DNA of 37,200 nt from Mesorhizobium loti (GTDB lineage: Bacteria; Pseudomonadota; Alphaproteobacteria; Rhizobiales; Rhizobiaceae), in NCBI RefSeq assembly GCF_001510895.1, contig NZ_LPWA01000139.1, positions 1-37,200 on the forward strand. Reading direction: 5' to 3'. Positions within the stretch are counted from its first letter, which is position 1. Each line of letters begins with the position of its first letter. Shown one piece after another: positions 1 to 7,186 of the stretch. The notes under the pieces were generated by a model. That model was not told the origin of the DNA and searched no databases. It saw only the letters and a program-made list of their open reading frames with translations. The position numbers and the translations under genes were made by a program.

Positions 1-14
1 CGGTCCGGATTGCC

Positions 15-38
15 CCGAATTGCCCATCGGCAATTCGG
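15..38. repeat. 10-bp perfect hairpin
   Basis: The arms CCGAATTGCC and GGCAATTCGG are perfectly complementary around a four-base loop. No T-run follows on either side, so it does not look like a standard intrinsic terminator. It may be the tail of an intergenic repeat cut by the window edge. Confidence 0.6.
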
Positions 39-81
39 CTGGGCGAATCCGGGTGAGGGTAAGCGGCGCCAAGCTGGACGC

Positions 82-139
82 CCCTCATCCGTCTCGGCGC
101 TTCACGCCGATCCACCTTCTCCCACAAGGGAGAAGGTGA
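82..139 (+). repeat. Interspersed palindromic repeat, copy 1 (CCTTCTCCC family)
   Basis: The unit begins CCCTCATCC, has a small hairpin (CGGCG/CGCCG), then CCTTCTCCC-acaa-GGGAGAAGG. The same unit recurs at 35158-35210 (opposite strand) and 35295-35342. This type of element is widespread between genes in rhizobia. Here it lies just ahead of the DUF1428 gene, whose ribosome site (AGGAG at 151) follows directly. Confidence 0.8.
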
Positions 140-162
140 CGCCACAAGAGAGGAGAACCGTC

Positions 163-516
163 ATGTCCTATGTCGATGGCTTCGTGCTCGCCGTGCCGAA
201 GGCAAATCTCGACGCCTACAAGAAAATGGCCACACAGGCCGGCGCCATCTGGAAGGAGTATGGCGCGCTCGCCTATGTCGAATGCGTCGGCGACGACGTG
301 CCCTATGGCGAGATCACCTCGTTCCCGCGCGCCGTCCAGGCCAAGGATGACGAAGTCGTCGTCTTCGCCTGGGTCGTCTATGAAAACAGGCAAAGCCGCG
401 ACGCCGTCATGGCCAAGATCATGGCCGACGAGCGGTTGAAAGCCGATTGGCCGACGATGCCGTTCGACGGCAAGCGCATGATCTTCGGCGGTTTCCAGCC
501 ATTCATCGAGCTTTGA
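163..516 (+). CDS. DUF1428 family protein (YbaA-like)
   Basis: A 117-residue soluble protein beginning MSYVDGFVLAVPKANLDAYK. The start is chosen because AGGAG at 151-155 precedes it at good spacing; the open frame upstream runs through an intergenic repeat. The opening VDGFVLAVP, the central DDVPYGEITSFPRAVQAKDD and the C-terminal MPFDGKRMIFGGFQP are typical of DUF1428, a family of small alpha+beta-barrel-like proteins (related in fold to ABM/Dabb proteins) with no established activity. Length matches the family. It is monocistronic: a repeat lies upstream and a long palindrome separates it from the next, convergent gene. Family assignment is firm, function is unknown. Confidence 0.88.
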   Translation: MSYVDGFVLAVPKANLDAYKKMATQAGAIWKEYGALAYVECVGDDVPYGEITSFPRAVQAKDDEVVVFAWVVYENRQSRDAVMAKIMADERLKADWPTMPFDGKRMIFGGFQPFIEL

Positions 517-543
517 GCAACTCGACCCCAAGCTAGGTTGAGA

Positions 544-660
544 TTGAGGTCAGGCCGAGTCGAGAATGGTGGTTCCCGAGAACCGGAGCGGAGCGTACTT
601 AACGTACCTGAGCACCGGAAGCGCAGGGAACCTGCCGTTCGCAGGCCGGCCTCACCTCAA
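544..660. repeat. Long nested palindrome between convergent genes
   Basis: Outer arms TTGAGGTCAGGCCG (544-557) and CGGCCTCACCTCAA (647-660) pair at 13 of 14 positions. Inside are GGTTCCC (571-577) with GGGAACC (626-632), and a central imperfect GCGTAC/CGTAC pair. The element ends two bases before the stop codon of the minus-strand sulfotransferase gene. It could fold as one long cruciform or RNA hairpin, and may serve as a bidirectional terminator or 3'-end protector. It resembles rhizobial interspersed repeats, but only one copy is in this window. Confidence 0.75.
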
Positions 661-662
661 GA

Positions 663-2366
663 TCAGCCCAGCTTGTCGAGCAGCGGCTTTAGCCTGTCGC
701 CATAGCGCTTCCACAGGTCGACCGAGCCTTGATACATCGGCTGGCGCACCTGCGCAGCGGACGCCGTGCGTACCGGCCGGTCGGTCTCGTGGAACGACAG
801 CACCTTGTCGTCCCAGGACAGGCCGAGATGCGCCATCAGTGCCCTTGTCTGCCCCTCCTGATCGGCGACGAAATCCTCATAGCGCACATCATGCACGACG
901 CCGGGCAGCACCTTGTGCCAGTGCGCCATGATGTCGGTGTAGAGATTGTGGAAATCGGCGAGCTCGCCGAGATCATAGCCGTAGCGATGACTGTCGCCGC
1001 GGAAATGCACCTTGAAGATCGACAGACACGTGGCCGCGGCGTCGCGCGCGCAATGCACGATCTTCGCCTTCGGCAGCATCATGTGCAGGAAGCCGACCAG
1101 AAGGAAGTTGCCGGGCATCTTGTCGGTGACATGGCGGAAGCCGGATAGCGGGCGTGCAGCATGTCGAGATAGGCCTGCCCCGCCTCGGCGAAGGCCTTGT
1201 CCGGCATGTCGGCGATCCCCCAGGGAAAGCCGCCGGGCATGCTCATCGGAAACTGCTTGCCGACCGCCGTCTTCAGGATGCTGAGCTCGCCCGCGCCAAA
1301 GACTTGAGGATGGCTGGCGATGATCTGCTCGACCAGCGTCGTGCCGGAACGGGGCATGCCGACGACGAAAATCGGCGTGTCGTCGGAAATGTCGCTCGTC
1401 CGGTGCTTTTCGAAGAAGGCCTTGTCGAAGACCGCCTTCATCGCCTCGAACTCGTCGCGCGTCCTCGCCGGATCGTAGTCGATGCCCTTGCGGCGGATCG
1501 CATTGCCCTCCGCGAAATAGTCGAAAGCGCGGCCATAGTCCTTCAGATCGTCATTGGCCTTGCCGAGGCCGAAGGAAAGCTGCATGCGCGCAAGGCTGTC
1601 CTGCGGCGCTTGGCGTGCTCGGCCTCCATGCCGGCAAGCTCCGGGTCGCGCTCGGACTGGCGCTTGACCTGTGTCAGCAACAGCCAGGCTTTCGCCATGG
1701 CAGGAGCGATCGCCACCGCCTGGCGGGCAAGATCGGCGGCTTCAGTGAGCTTGCCCTTCTCCATCATGCGACGCCGAGGCCATAGAGCAGCTCCGCATCC
1801 TTGGGCCGGATCGACAGCGACTCGCGGAACAGCGCAATCGCCTCGTCCAGCCGTCCGGCTTCCTGCAGCGTTTCGGCAAGGCCGATGCGCGCGCGGACAT
1901 GGAAAGGGTTGCGGCCGATCGTGCCGCGATAAATCTCCTCGGCGCCCTCGAACTGCCCGAGCTGCTTCAGCGACGAGCCGAGATTGTCGCGCGCGGCAAG
2001 TTGCTCCGGACGGATGTCCACCGCACCGCGAAAAAAATCGACGGCGGCGGCGGCGCGACCGAGGTCGCGCATGACCGTGCCCATATTGTTGAGGAAATCG
2101 GCATTCCTGGGCTGCAGCGTCACCGACTGCTCGATGAGATCGAGCCCTTCCTCGCTTCGGCCGGTCTGATGCAGGAGAAGCCCGAGGAAATGCAGCGCCG
2201 CAGCATGGTTCGGCTGCTGTCCCAGCACCTGCCGGTAAAGCGACTCGGCTTCCTGGCGGCGCCCCGACTGATGCAGTTGCAGCGCGCGCTGCGCATAGGG
2301 ATCGAGCGGGCTCGTCGATCCTGGCTTGCCGCCCGCGTTTGCCGCTCTTCTCTGATCTCTGTTAAT
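663..2366 (-). CDS. TPR-repeat sulfotransferase (three frameshifts)
   Basis: The N-terminal half is a run of tetratricopeptide repeats (AAALHFLGLLLHQTGRSEEG, then ARIGLAETLQEAGRLDEAI). The C-terminal half is a PAPS-dependent sulfotransferase domain with the 5'-phosphosulfate loop PIFVVGMPRSGTTLVEQII. The reading frame breaks three times, near 1768, 1600 and 1141; each is repaired by restoring one G or C in a short run, giving about 568 residues without any other stop. No ATG opens the gene: the frame is open to a stop at 2400-2402, and the best N-terminus (INRDQRRAANAGGKPG) would begin at an ATT at 2364-2366, so the start is uncertain. The acceptor (for example a surface polysaccharide) cannot be told from sequence. 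Either sequencing errors or a true pseudogene; I favour errors because both domains are well preserved. Confidence 0.8.
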
Positions 2367-2484
2367 GGGAAACCTGCCGTGTTTGTCCGCCCGCCGGACC
2401 TAAGCCAAGCGGACGGGAGATGCAAGGGCAACGCTAGCGTTCCGGCGGCGCGGCGCGCAACACGGAACGCAAACCCCGGCCTCG

Positions 2485-2886
2485 CTAGCACGGCCCGTCG
2501 CCGACGATGCGATAGTCCGCCGCGCGGGCCTCGCATGCATTCGGGAAGGTGCGAACCGCGCCATGGCGCCTGGCGCAGACCGGCGCGTATTCGCGCGTGC
2601 AGAAGGTCTGCTCGCCGCCTCCGCCACCGCCGCCATCCCGGCAGGGACCGTCGCGCACGATGCGATAGCCTGCCCTCTCCGCCTGGCACGCATTGGCGAA
2701 GGTCTGGCGGTCGCCGCCGCGCCGAGCGCAGACCGGGTCATATTGCATGGTGCAGAGTTGCGGATGCGGCCTTGGCGGGCGTGGACGCGGCCCTTCATCG
2801 ACCACGACGGTGCAGGCCGCCAGCAATGCCGGCAGAAGCAGGGCGACAAAGCCCTGCCGCGAAACGATTGCCGCAAGAAATCGCAT
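2485..2886 (-). CDS. Lipoprotein with two Kazal-type inhibitor domains
   Basis: A 133-residue protein with a lipoprotein signal peptide (hydrophobic FVALLLPALLAAC, lipobox LAAC, acylated Cys25). A Pro/Arg-rich linker leads to two Kazal-like domains, C45-C82 and C96-C133, each with the spacing Cys...PVC...NAC...DGPC. A stretch of seven glycines joins them. Kazal domains usually inhibit serine proteases; the P1 residue cannot be read with confidence. The start at 2886 is preferred over the ATG at 2907 because GGGAGG sits just ahead of it. The gene is alone on its strand, downstream of the divergent cold-shock region. Predicted location is the cell envelope, probably the inner leaflet of the outer membrane. 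Confidence 0.85.
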   Translation of the reverse strand: MRFLAAIVSRQGFVALLLPALLAACTVVVDEGPRPRPPRPHPQLCTMQYDPVCARRGGDRQTFANACQAERAGYRIVRDGPCRDGGGGGGGEQTFCTREYAPVCARRHGAVRTFPNACEARAADYRIVGDGPC

Positions 2887-3116
2887 GGGTCCCTCCCCGA
2901 TCCTCATTCAGGCGCAACCCGCCAACTCGCGCAATCCTCGACATTTCGGCGTCGAACGCAACCCCGGCTTGTGGATTGCCCGGGCGGAAGATCTATTGCC
3001 GATTGGCTCTCGCGCTGGCCCATCCCTGGCTCTTTTCTGGCCGATGACCAGTCTCGGCGCCGGGTCTATCGATGCCCCCTGCGTTGGACGCGCCGAGGGC
3101 CGCCCGCGGCGCCGTC

Positions 3117-3144
3117 TTGCAACCATCACGTTTCCGTGTAATAA
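3117..3144 (+). promoter_or_regulatory. Candidate sigma70 promoter of cold-shock gene
   Basis: TTGCAA (3117-3122), a 16-base spacer and TAATAA (3139-3144), followed by an AT-rich stretch in otherwise GC-rich DNA. It predicts a start near 3151 and a leader of about 200 bases, as is usual for cold-shock mRNAs. Inferred from sequence only. Confidence 0.45.
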
Positions 3145-3222
3145 ATTTTGTGTTCGGGCATTTACGACCCGGAGAGCGGCACGTTTTGGAACGACCTTTC
3201 CCCGATAGTGTGAATCTCTGAC

Positions 3223-3247
3223 GGCCCCGTTTTTCGGCGGGGGCTTT
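3223..3247 (+). promoter_or_regulatory. GC-rich stem in the cold-shock leader
   Basis: GCCCCG (3224-3229) can pair with CGGGGGC (3238-3244) around a U-rich loop, followed by only three T. It could be a weak terminator or attenuator, or the 3' end of a small RNA starting at the candidate promoter, or part of a temperature-responsive leader fold. Confidence 0.4.
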
Positions 3248-3351
3248 GACCATGCGCGAATGCATGACTGCCGAAGCAAGCACCGGGACTTGCCCAGACA
3301 CGAGACAGCGGGCGAGCCCACGAGACTGATACGGGTGAAGGAGTTTCCCCC

Positions 3352-3564
3352 ATGGCCCAGACCGGCACCGTAAAGTTCTTCAACGCCACCAAAGGCTTCG
3401 GCTTCATCACGCCTGACGGCGGCGCCAAGGACGTGTTCGTCCACATTTCCGCGATCGAGGCCTCCGGCCTGCGCACGCTCGTCGACGGTCAGAAGGTTAC
3501 CTTCGACGTCGAGCCGGACCGCATGGGCAAAGGCCCGAAGGCGGTCAACCTGCGCGCGGCCTGA
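3352..3564 (+). CDS. Cold-shock protein, CspA family (first copy)
   Basis: A 70-residue single cold-shock domain. RNA-binding motifs KGFGFI (RNP1) and VFVHI (RNP2) are intact. A ribosome site AAGGAG precedes the ATG. The protein binds single-stranded RNA or DNA and melts secondary structure; in Rhizobiales such genes occur in several copies and not all are cold-induced. It has a long leader and is followed by its own terminator, then by a second cold-shock gene about 240 bases away with a very similar protein, suggesting tandem duplication. The C-terminal half (TLVDGQKVTFDVEPDRMGKG) has the expected length and ends without extension. Confidence 0.96.
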   Translation: MAQTGTVKFFNATKGFGFITPDGGAKDVFVHISAIEASGLRTLVDGQKVTFDVEPDRMGKGPKAVNLRAA

Positions 3565-3645
3565 GAGGGCAACGCTGCCTGTCTTCCGCTGAAGAATGGC
3601 GCGGCAGGATCATGAATTGGCTTCGCAAGAAGCTTGAGTTTTCGA

Positions 3646-3675
3646 GGGCGCGACGGGACCGTTGCGCCCTTTTTT
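3646..3675 (+). terminator. Rho-independent terminator after first cold-shock gene
   Basis: GGGCGCgACGG pairs with CCGTtGCGCCC, then TTTTTT at 3670-3675. This is the clearest intrinsic terminator in the window and separates the two cold-shock genes into independent transcripts. Confidence 0.88.
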
Positions 3676-3802
3676 GTCCGGCAAATGGCTGGGTTGGCAG
3701 GCGAAAACTTTCTCTTGCCGATAGCGCTAAAATAAAGGACAAATTTCCTCTCGGGCAGTTTGCCGGCCCGAGACTGACATGATGGGATCAAAGGAGCTTC
3801 CC

Positions 3803-4015
3803 ATGCCGCAGACCGGCACCGTCAAATTCTTCAACCATGCCAAGGGCTTCGGCTTCATCACGCCCGACGATGGCGCGAAGGATGTCTTCGTCCATATTTC
3901 GGCCGTGCAGGCGTCAGGCCTTCCCGGTCTTGAGGATGGGCAGAAAGTGACATTCGACACCGAGCCAGACAAGCGCGGCAAGGGTCCGAAGGCCGTCAAT
4001 CTGTCTATCGGCTAA
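3803..4015 (+). CDS. Cold-shock protein, CspA family (second copy)
   Basis: A 70-residue cold-shock domain beginning MPQTGTVKFFNHAKGFGFI, with RNP1 KGFGFI and RNP2 VFVHI intact. The start at 3803 is supported by AAGGAG at 3791-3796; an in-frame ATG at 3779 would add eight residues foreign to the family. It shares most positions with the upstream copy (3352-3564), differing mainly in the middle loop (AVQASGLPGLEDG against AIEASGLRTLVDG). The upstream copy ends in a strong terminator, so this gene should have its own promoter in the AT-rich stretch around 3690-3760; I could not define it. RNA chaperone role is by family. Confidence 0.95.
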   Translation: MPQTGTVKFFNHAKGFGFITPDDGAKDVFVHISAVQASGLPGLEDGQKVTFDTEPDKRGKGPKAVNLSIG

Positions 4016-4110
4016 GCCGGCTCGAGACGGATCCGACGGAGGCTGAGCAGGCGGGACGCTCCCGCAGAGCTCGGAATTTTGTTCGATCCGGGGAATCGTT
4101 CGACCAATTC

Positions 4111-4132
4111 CGTTCAGCCTCCGTTCAGCCAC
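4111..4132 (+). promoter_or_regulatory. 11-bp tandem direct repeat, candidate regulator site
   Basis: CGTTCAGCCTC and CGTTCAGCCAC lie end to end, a period of 11 bases, as expected for dimeric OmpR-family response regulators on one face of the helix. TATTAA at 4139-4144 follows at the position of a -10 element, so the repeat would occupy the -35 region of the BA14K gene promoter. Confidence 0.5.
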
Positions 4133-4208
4133 GGTCCTCTATTAACCTTTGCTAAAGCCGATCCGCACCCCCTGAAAAATACGCGGACCGGCGCGAAGGA
4201 GACCGAAA

Positions 4209-4616
4209 ATGAACCGATTTCTCAAGACCGCCATTCTGACCGCCGGCATCGCCGCGACGACATTGGCCACCTTCTCGGCTGCCAATGCCGACGACTGGCG
4301 CTGGCGCCATCATCATAATGGCGGCGACGCACTCGCCGCCGGCGTTGTCGGTCTGGCGGCAGGCGCGCTTATCGGTAGCGCGCTCAGCAACCCCGGACCG
4401 AGATATTACGAGCCGGCCTATGATGACGGCTATTATGTCGACCGGCCCGTTCGCCGCTATTACGCGCAGCCGCGCGTCGTCTATGCCGACCGCTATGCCG
4501 AGCCGTGGACCCGCGACTGGTACGAATATTGCTCGGACCGGTATCGCACCTTCAACTCCCGCACCGGCACCTTCACCGGCAACGATGGCGAGCAGCATTT
4601 CTGCGTCGCCAACTAA
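4209..4616 (+). CDS. BA14K-like secreted protein
   Basis: A 135-residue exported protein: signal peptide (FLKTAILTAGIAATTLATFSAANA, cleavage near residue 27), a His/Trp-rich start to the mature chain, a hydrophobic Gly/Ala segment (DALAAGVVGLAAGALIGSAL), a Tyr/Arg/Pro-rich middle and the C-terminal BA14K signature (WYEYCSDRYRTFNSRTGTFT ... HFCVAN) with two cysteines. The founding member is a Brucella immunoreactive, lectin-like protein; paralogs are abundant in Rhizobiales and their role is unsettled. GAAGGAG precedes the start. A candidate activator site lies about 77 bases upstream. Its stop codon is followed at once by an interspersed hairpin repeat and a terminator. Confidence 0.88.
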   Translation: MNRFLKTAILTAGIAATTLATFSAANADDWRWRHHHNGGDALAAGVVGLAAGALIGSALSNPGPRYYEPAYDDGYYVDRPVRRYYAQPRVVYADRYAEPWTRDWYEYCSDRYRTFNSRTGTFTGNDGEQHFCVAN

Positions 4617-4678
4617 CTGGAGCAATTCCAGGAAAAGTGTGAAACGGTTTTCCGTCCGGAATTGCGTCTAAACAAAGC
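4617..4678 (+). repeat. Two-hairpin element, copy 1 (first hairpin and connector only)
   Basis: GCAATTCC and GGAATTGC arms with inner GGAAAA/TTTTCC enclose the loop GTGTGAAACGG; the connector TAAACAAAG follows. The same module is seen at 12318-12423 and, with different arms, at 36059-36170. Here the second hairpin is absent and a terminator hairpin takes its place. It begins at the first base after the BA14K stop codon. Confidence 0.85.
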
Positions 4679-4697
4679 CGAGTTCCCTGCCCCAACG

Positions 4698-4729
4698 AAA
4701 GCGCCGCCTCTCAGCGGCGCTTTTCTTTT
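4698..4729. terminator. Bidirectional terminator between BA14K and MBL genes
   Basis: AAGCGCCGC pairs with GCGGCGCTT around CTCTCA, followed by TTTTCTTTT on the plus strand and preceded by A residues that give a short U-run on the minus strand. It lies between two convergent genes. Confidence 0.82.
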
Positions 4730-4738
4730 GGATGCAGG

Positions 4739-5379
4739 TCAGACCAAAAACGGATTGGTCCGACGCTCCTCGCCGAAGCGACCGCCCGGACCGTGGCCGC
4801 AGATGAAGCCGATATCGTCGCCGAGCGGCAGCAGCTTGTTCTTTATCGAGGCGATCAGTGCCGCGTGATCGCGCCCGGCAGATCGCTGCGGCCAATCGAG
4901 CCGCGAAACAGCACGTCGCCGACATGGGCGAACTTGGCCGCGCGGTTGTAATAGACGACATGGCCCGGCGCGTGCCCCGGGCAATGCAGCACCTTGAATA
5001 CATGCTCGCCGAATGAAACCGTCTCGCCTTCGATGAGAAACCGGTCCGGCACGCAATTGCGTACGGGATCGGTGAGCCCGAAACGCCTGGCCTGGTTCTC
5101 GAGGTTGGCAAGCAGCGGTCGATCGGCCTCATGCGGTCCGATGATGTCGACGCCGAGCGCATCTTTCAGTTCCATCGCGCCGCCGGCATGATCGATATGG
5201 CCGTGGGTGATCCAGATCGCTCCCGCCGTGATCGCATTGTCCTTGAGCACCGCCAGTATCTTGTCGACATCGCCGCCGGGATCGACGACGACGCCGTTCC
5301 TGTCGTCCATGTCGAACAGGATGGCGCAGTTCTGCTGGAAGGGCGTGACCGGCACGATGCCGGCATTGAGCTGACCCAT
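4739..5379 (-). CDS. Metallo-beta-lactamase-fold hydrolase, glyoxalase II-like (frameshifted)
   Basis: The protein opens MGQLNAGIVPVTPFQQNCAI and carries the zinc-binding THGHIDHAGG motif, the second-metal-side HCPGHAPGHVVYY and the aspartate of HVGDVLF. This is the glyoxalase II/YcbL-type group of about 210 residues, which hydrolyses thioesters such as S-lactoylglutathione; substrate is not proven. The start at 5379 has GGAGA just upstream. The frame breaks near 4873: restoring one C in CCGGGC(C)GCGATC joins SIGRSDLPGRDHAALIASI to a normal C-terminus ending NPFLV. All catalytic ligands before the break are intact, so a missing base in the data is the likely cause. Convergent with the BA14K gene across a shared terminator. 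Confidence 0.85.
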
Positions 5380-5488
5380 GTCTCTCCTTTCCTCACGGCT
5401 TTCCTTTCGAAGTGTCGCCCTGATGTAAACAGGCGAGCGAACGGCGTCCACCGTCCAGCCGGAGCGAATGATCCTCGAAAAAGAAATA

Positions 5489-5540
5489 GGCGGCCGTAGC
5501 CGCCGCAAATGCTTGAAAGAAATGGGCGGCCGTAGCCGCC
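5489..5540 (-). terminator. Tandem identical hairpins downstream of the Gly/Ala-rich gene
   Basis: GGCGGCCGTAGCCGCC occurs twice, at 5489-5504 and 5525-5540, each a six-base-pair stem with a four-base loop. Read on the minus strand the second hairpin is followed by TATTTCTTTTT, so the pair probably terminates the gene ending at 5569. Identical tandem copies suggest local duplication. Confidence 0.6.
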
Positions 5541-5568
5541 CATGGCGAAGCCCGAAAAGAATACAGGC

Positions 5569-5886
5569 CTATTTCTTCATCGCGCCCATGACCGCGCCGA
5601 TGATGGCGGTCAGGATGGCGCCGCCACCGGCACCGCCGACGATGTTCGGCACGTTCAGCGCGCTGCCCAGTCCGCCCGCCGCAGCCGCGGCCGCCGCCGG
5701 ATCGACCGTGCCGCCGCCGAGCAGGCTGCCGAGAATGGCCGCGCCGCCGACGCCGCCGATGGCGCCACCGAGGATCTTGGGAAGCTGACCCAGTGCCGCC
5801 TGTTTCAGCGCCGCGCCGACTGCCTGACCGCCGATAACACCCGTAATCACCTGAATAACGATCGCAACGAGTGTGTTCGTATCCAT
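5569..5886 (-). CDS. Small Gly/Ala-rich membrane-associated protein
   Basis: A 105-residue protein I do not recognise by name. It begins MDTNTLVAIVIQVITGVIGG and consists almost wholly of small hydrophobic residues, with three hydrophobic stretches (about residues 5-30, 36-60 and 80-103) rich in GxxxG-like spacing, a run of seven alanines near the middle, and a Lys-Lys end. There is no signal peptidase site. GGAGG lies about ten bases ahead of the ATG. It is flanked by its own candidate terminator and by the ilvE terminator, so it is transcribed alone. Glycine-zipper membrane proteins, or a pore-forming peptide, are possible readings; none is supported beyond composition. Confidence 0.7.
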   Translation of the reverse strand: MDTNTLVAIVIQVITGVIGGQAVGAALKQAALGQLPKILGGAIGGVGGAAILGSLLGGGTVDPAAAAAAAGGLGSALNVPNIVGGAGGGAILTAIIGAVMGAMKK

Positions 5887-5974
5887 GTACCTAGTCCCTC
5901 CATAGCCGCCAGCCTCCTCGGGCCGACGCCATCATGAGACGCCGAATTGTTCGAAAGTCAAATGCGCGAGCGCT

Positions 5975-6006
5975 TAAATAAAAGGGGCGGCCCGAAAACC
6001 GCCCCT
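5975..6006 (-). terminator. Rho-independent terminator of ilvE
   Basis: GGGGCGG (5984-5990) pairs with CCGCCCC (5999-6005); on the minus strand the stem is followed by TTTTATTTA. It lies just beyond the ilvE stop codon. Confidence 0.85.
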
Positions 6007-6032
6007 GTTGCACAAAAAAGCTGTGACTATTG

Positions 6033-6926
6033 CTATTCCGCGGCGATGGCGTGCTTTGGCTGCACTGCGGCAGAATAGTCGTTCATCAACGTCTTGGCGA
6101 TCTCGCCAACCTCGAATCGGTACGGGCCGATCTCCGAAACCGGAGTGACTTCAGCGGCCGTGCCGGTGAGGAAGCACTGCTCGAAGCCTTCGAGCTCTTC
6201 AGGCATGATGGCGCGCTCGATCACCTCGAGACCGCGATCCTTGGCCAGGCCGATCACAGTGCGGCGGGTGATGCCATCGAGGAAGCAGTCGGGCGTCGGC
6301 GTGTGGATCTTGCCGTCCTTGACGAAGAAGATGTTGGCGCCGGTGGCCTCCGCCACCTGGCCGCGCCAGTCGAGCATCATGGCGTCGGCATAACCCTTGG
6401 CCTCGGCGGCGTGCTTGGAGAGCGTGCAGATCATGTAGAGGCCGGCGGCCTTGGATTTGGACGGCTCGGTGCGCGGGTCTGGGCGGCGCCATTCGGCGAT
6501 GTCGAGACGAATGCCCTTCAGCTTCTGCGCCGGGTCGAAATAGCTCGGCCATTGCCATATGGCGATGGCGCAGTTGATGCGGTTGTTCTGCGCCGAGACG
6601 CCCATCTGCTCGCTGCCGCGCCAGGCGATCGGGCGCACATAGGCGTCCTGGAAACCCTGCTTCTTCAGCAGCGTGCGGCAGGCCTCGTCGAGCTCGGCGA
6701 CCGAATAGGGAATCTTGAAGCCGAGCAGGCGCGCCGATTCATGCAGGCGCTCATTGTGCTCGGTCAGTTTGAAGATCTGGCCGCCATAGGCGCGCTCGCC
6801 TTCGAAGACGGCGCTGGCATAGTGCAGGCCGTGGGTCAGCACGTGGATCTTGGCGTCGGCCCATTTGACGAACTCGCCGTTCATCCAGATGAAGCCGTCC
6901 AGTTGATCGAAAGGAACGGATGCCAT
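6033..6926 (-). CDS. ilvE: Branched-chain amino acid aminotransferase
   Basis: A 297-residue class IV PLP-dependent aminotransferase that interconverts leucine, isoleucine and valine with their 2-oxo acids. Visible family features are the N-terminal GEFVKWADAKIHVLTHGLHY, FEGERAYGG, the PLP-lysine region with KAAGLYM, the conserved EATGANIFFVKDG and GITRRTVIGLA (phosphate binding), and the C-terminal GTAAEVTPVSEIG. The start at 6926 is preceded by GGGAGG at good spacing; upstream in-frame methionines would add a non-conserved arm. The gene has its own terminator and is divergent from the PetP-like regulator, with a 260-base intergenic region that contains that regulator's candidate promoter. 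Confidence 0.95.
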   Translation of the reverse strand: MASVPFDQLDGFIWMNGEFVKWADAKIHVLTHGLHYASAVFEGERAYGGQIFKLTEHNERLHESARLLGFKIPYSVAELDEACRTLLKKQGFQDAYVRPIAWRGSEQMGVSAQNNRINCAIAIWQWPSYFDPAQKLKGIRLDIAEWRRPDPRTEPSKSKAAGLYMICTLSKHAAEAKGYADAMMLDWRGQVAEATGANIFFVKDGKIHTPTPDCFLDGITRRTVIGLAKDRGLEVIERAIMPEELEGFEQCFLTGTAAEVTPVSEIGPYRFEVGEIAKTLMNDYSAAVQPKHAIAAE

Positions 6927-7114
6927 GGAAACCTCCCGCGGGCGGGCGCCCGCAAATCGTTGTGTCATATAGCGTTTCGCGTCAGCCGCGCCACAGGGTC
7001 CGAAACGCCGGCCGGTGCTTGGAAACGTAGGCGGATATTCAATCCATGGCAAACTCAGGAAGTTCCGGAAAAACCGCTTTCGCTTGCCTTTTCGTTCGCA
7101 ATCCGCCGAAAAGC

Positions 7115-7143
7115 TTGTCAAAAATTATCATTGCCGGGAAATT
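7115..7143 (+). promoter_or_regulatory. Candidate promoter of the petP-petR-kinase cassette
   Basis: TTGTCA (7115-7120), a 17-base spacer and GAAATT (7138-7143). The -35 is close to consensus, the -10 is weak. The operator-like inverted repeat at 7141-7165 overlaps its downstream edge. Confidence 0.4.
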
Positions 7144-7165
7144 ACGTCAACAGTACTGACATAAT
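7141..7165. promoter_or_regulatory. Inverted repeat, candidate operator ahead of petP-like gene
   Basis: ATTACGTCA (7141-7149) and TGACATAAT (7157-7165) are complementary at eight of nine positions with a seven-base gap, 21 bases before the chosen start. Size and placement suit a dimeric MarR-family regulator, so autoregulation by the first gene product is the natural guess. Confidence 0.55.
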
Positions 7166-7186
7166 CCCGCTTCGCATGGAGAAATG

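Larger units (their letters stand above)
2887..3351. other. Intergenic region between Kazal lipoprotein and cold-shock gene
   Basis: About 465 bases without a supported gene. It must hold the minus-strand promoter of the Kazal gene and, to the right, a candidate promoter (3117-3144) and a leader of roughly 200 bases for the cold-shock gene. Short open frames here lack ribosome sites or recognizable protein character. Confidence 0.6.

Noticed and set aside
2120..2689. 189-codon minus-strand frame spanning the sulfotransferase start and the Kazal gene
   Set aside because: Its sequence is an out-of-frame reading of both neighbouring genes and is dominated by Arg and Ser.
3612..3782. 57-codon open frame between the two cold-shock genes
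   Set aside because: It reads straight through the strong terminator at 3646-3675 and has no ribosome site.
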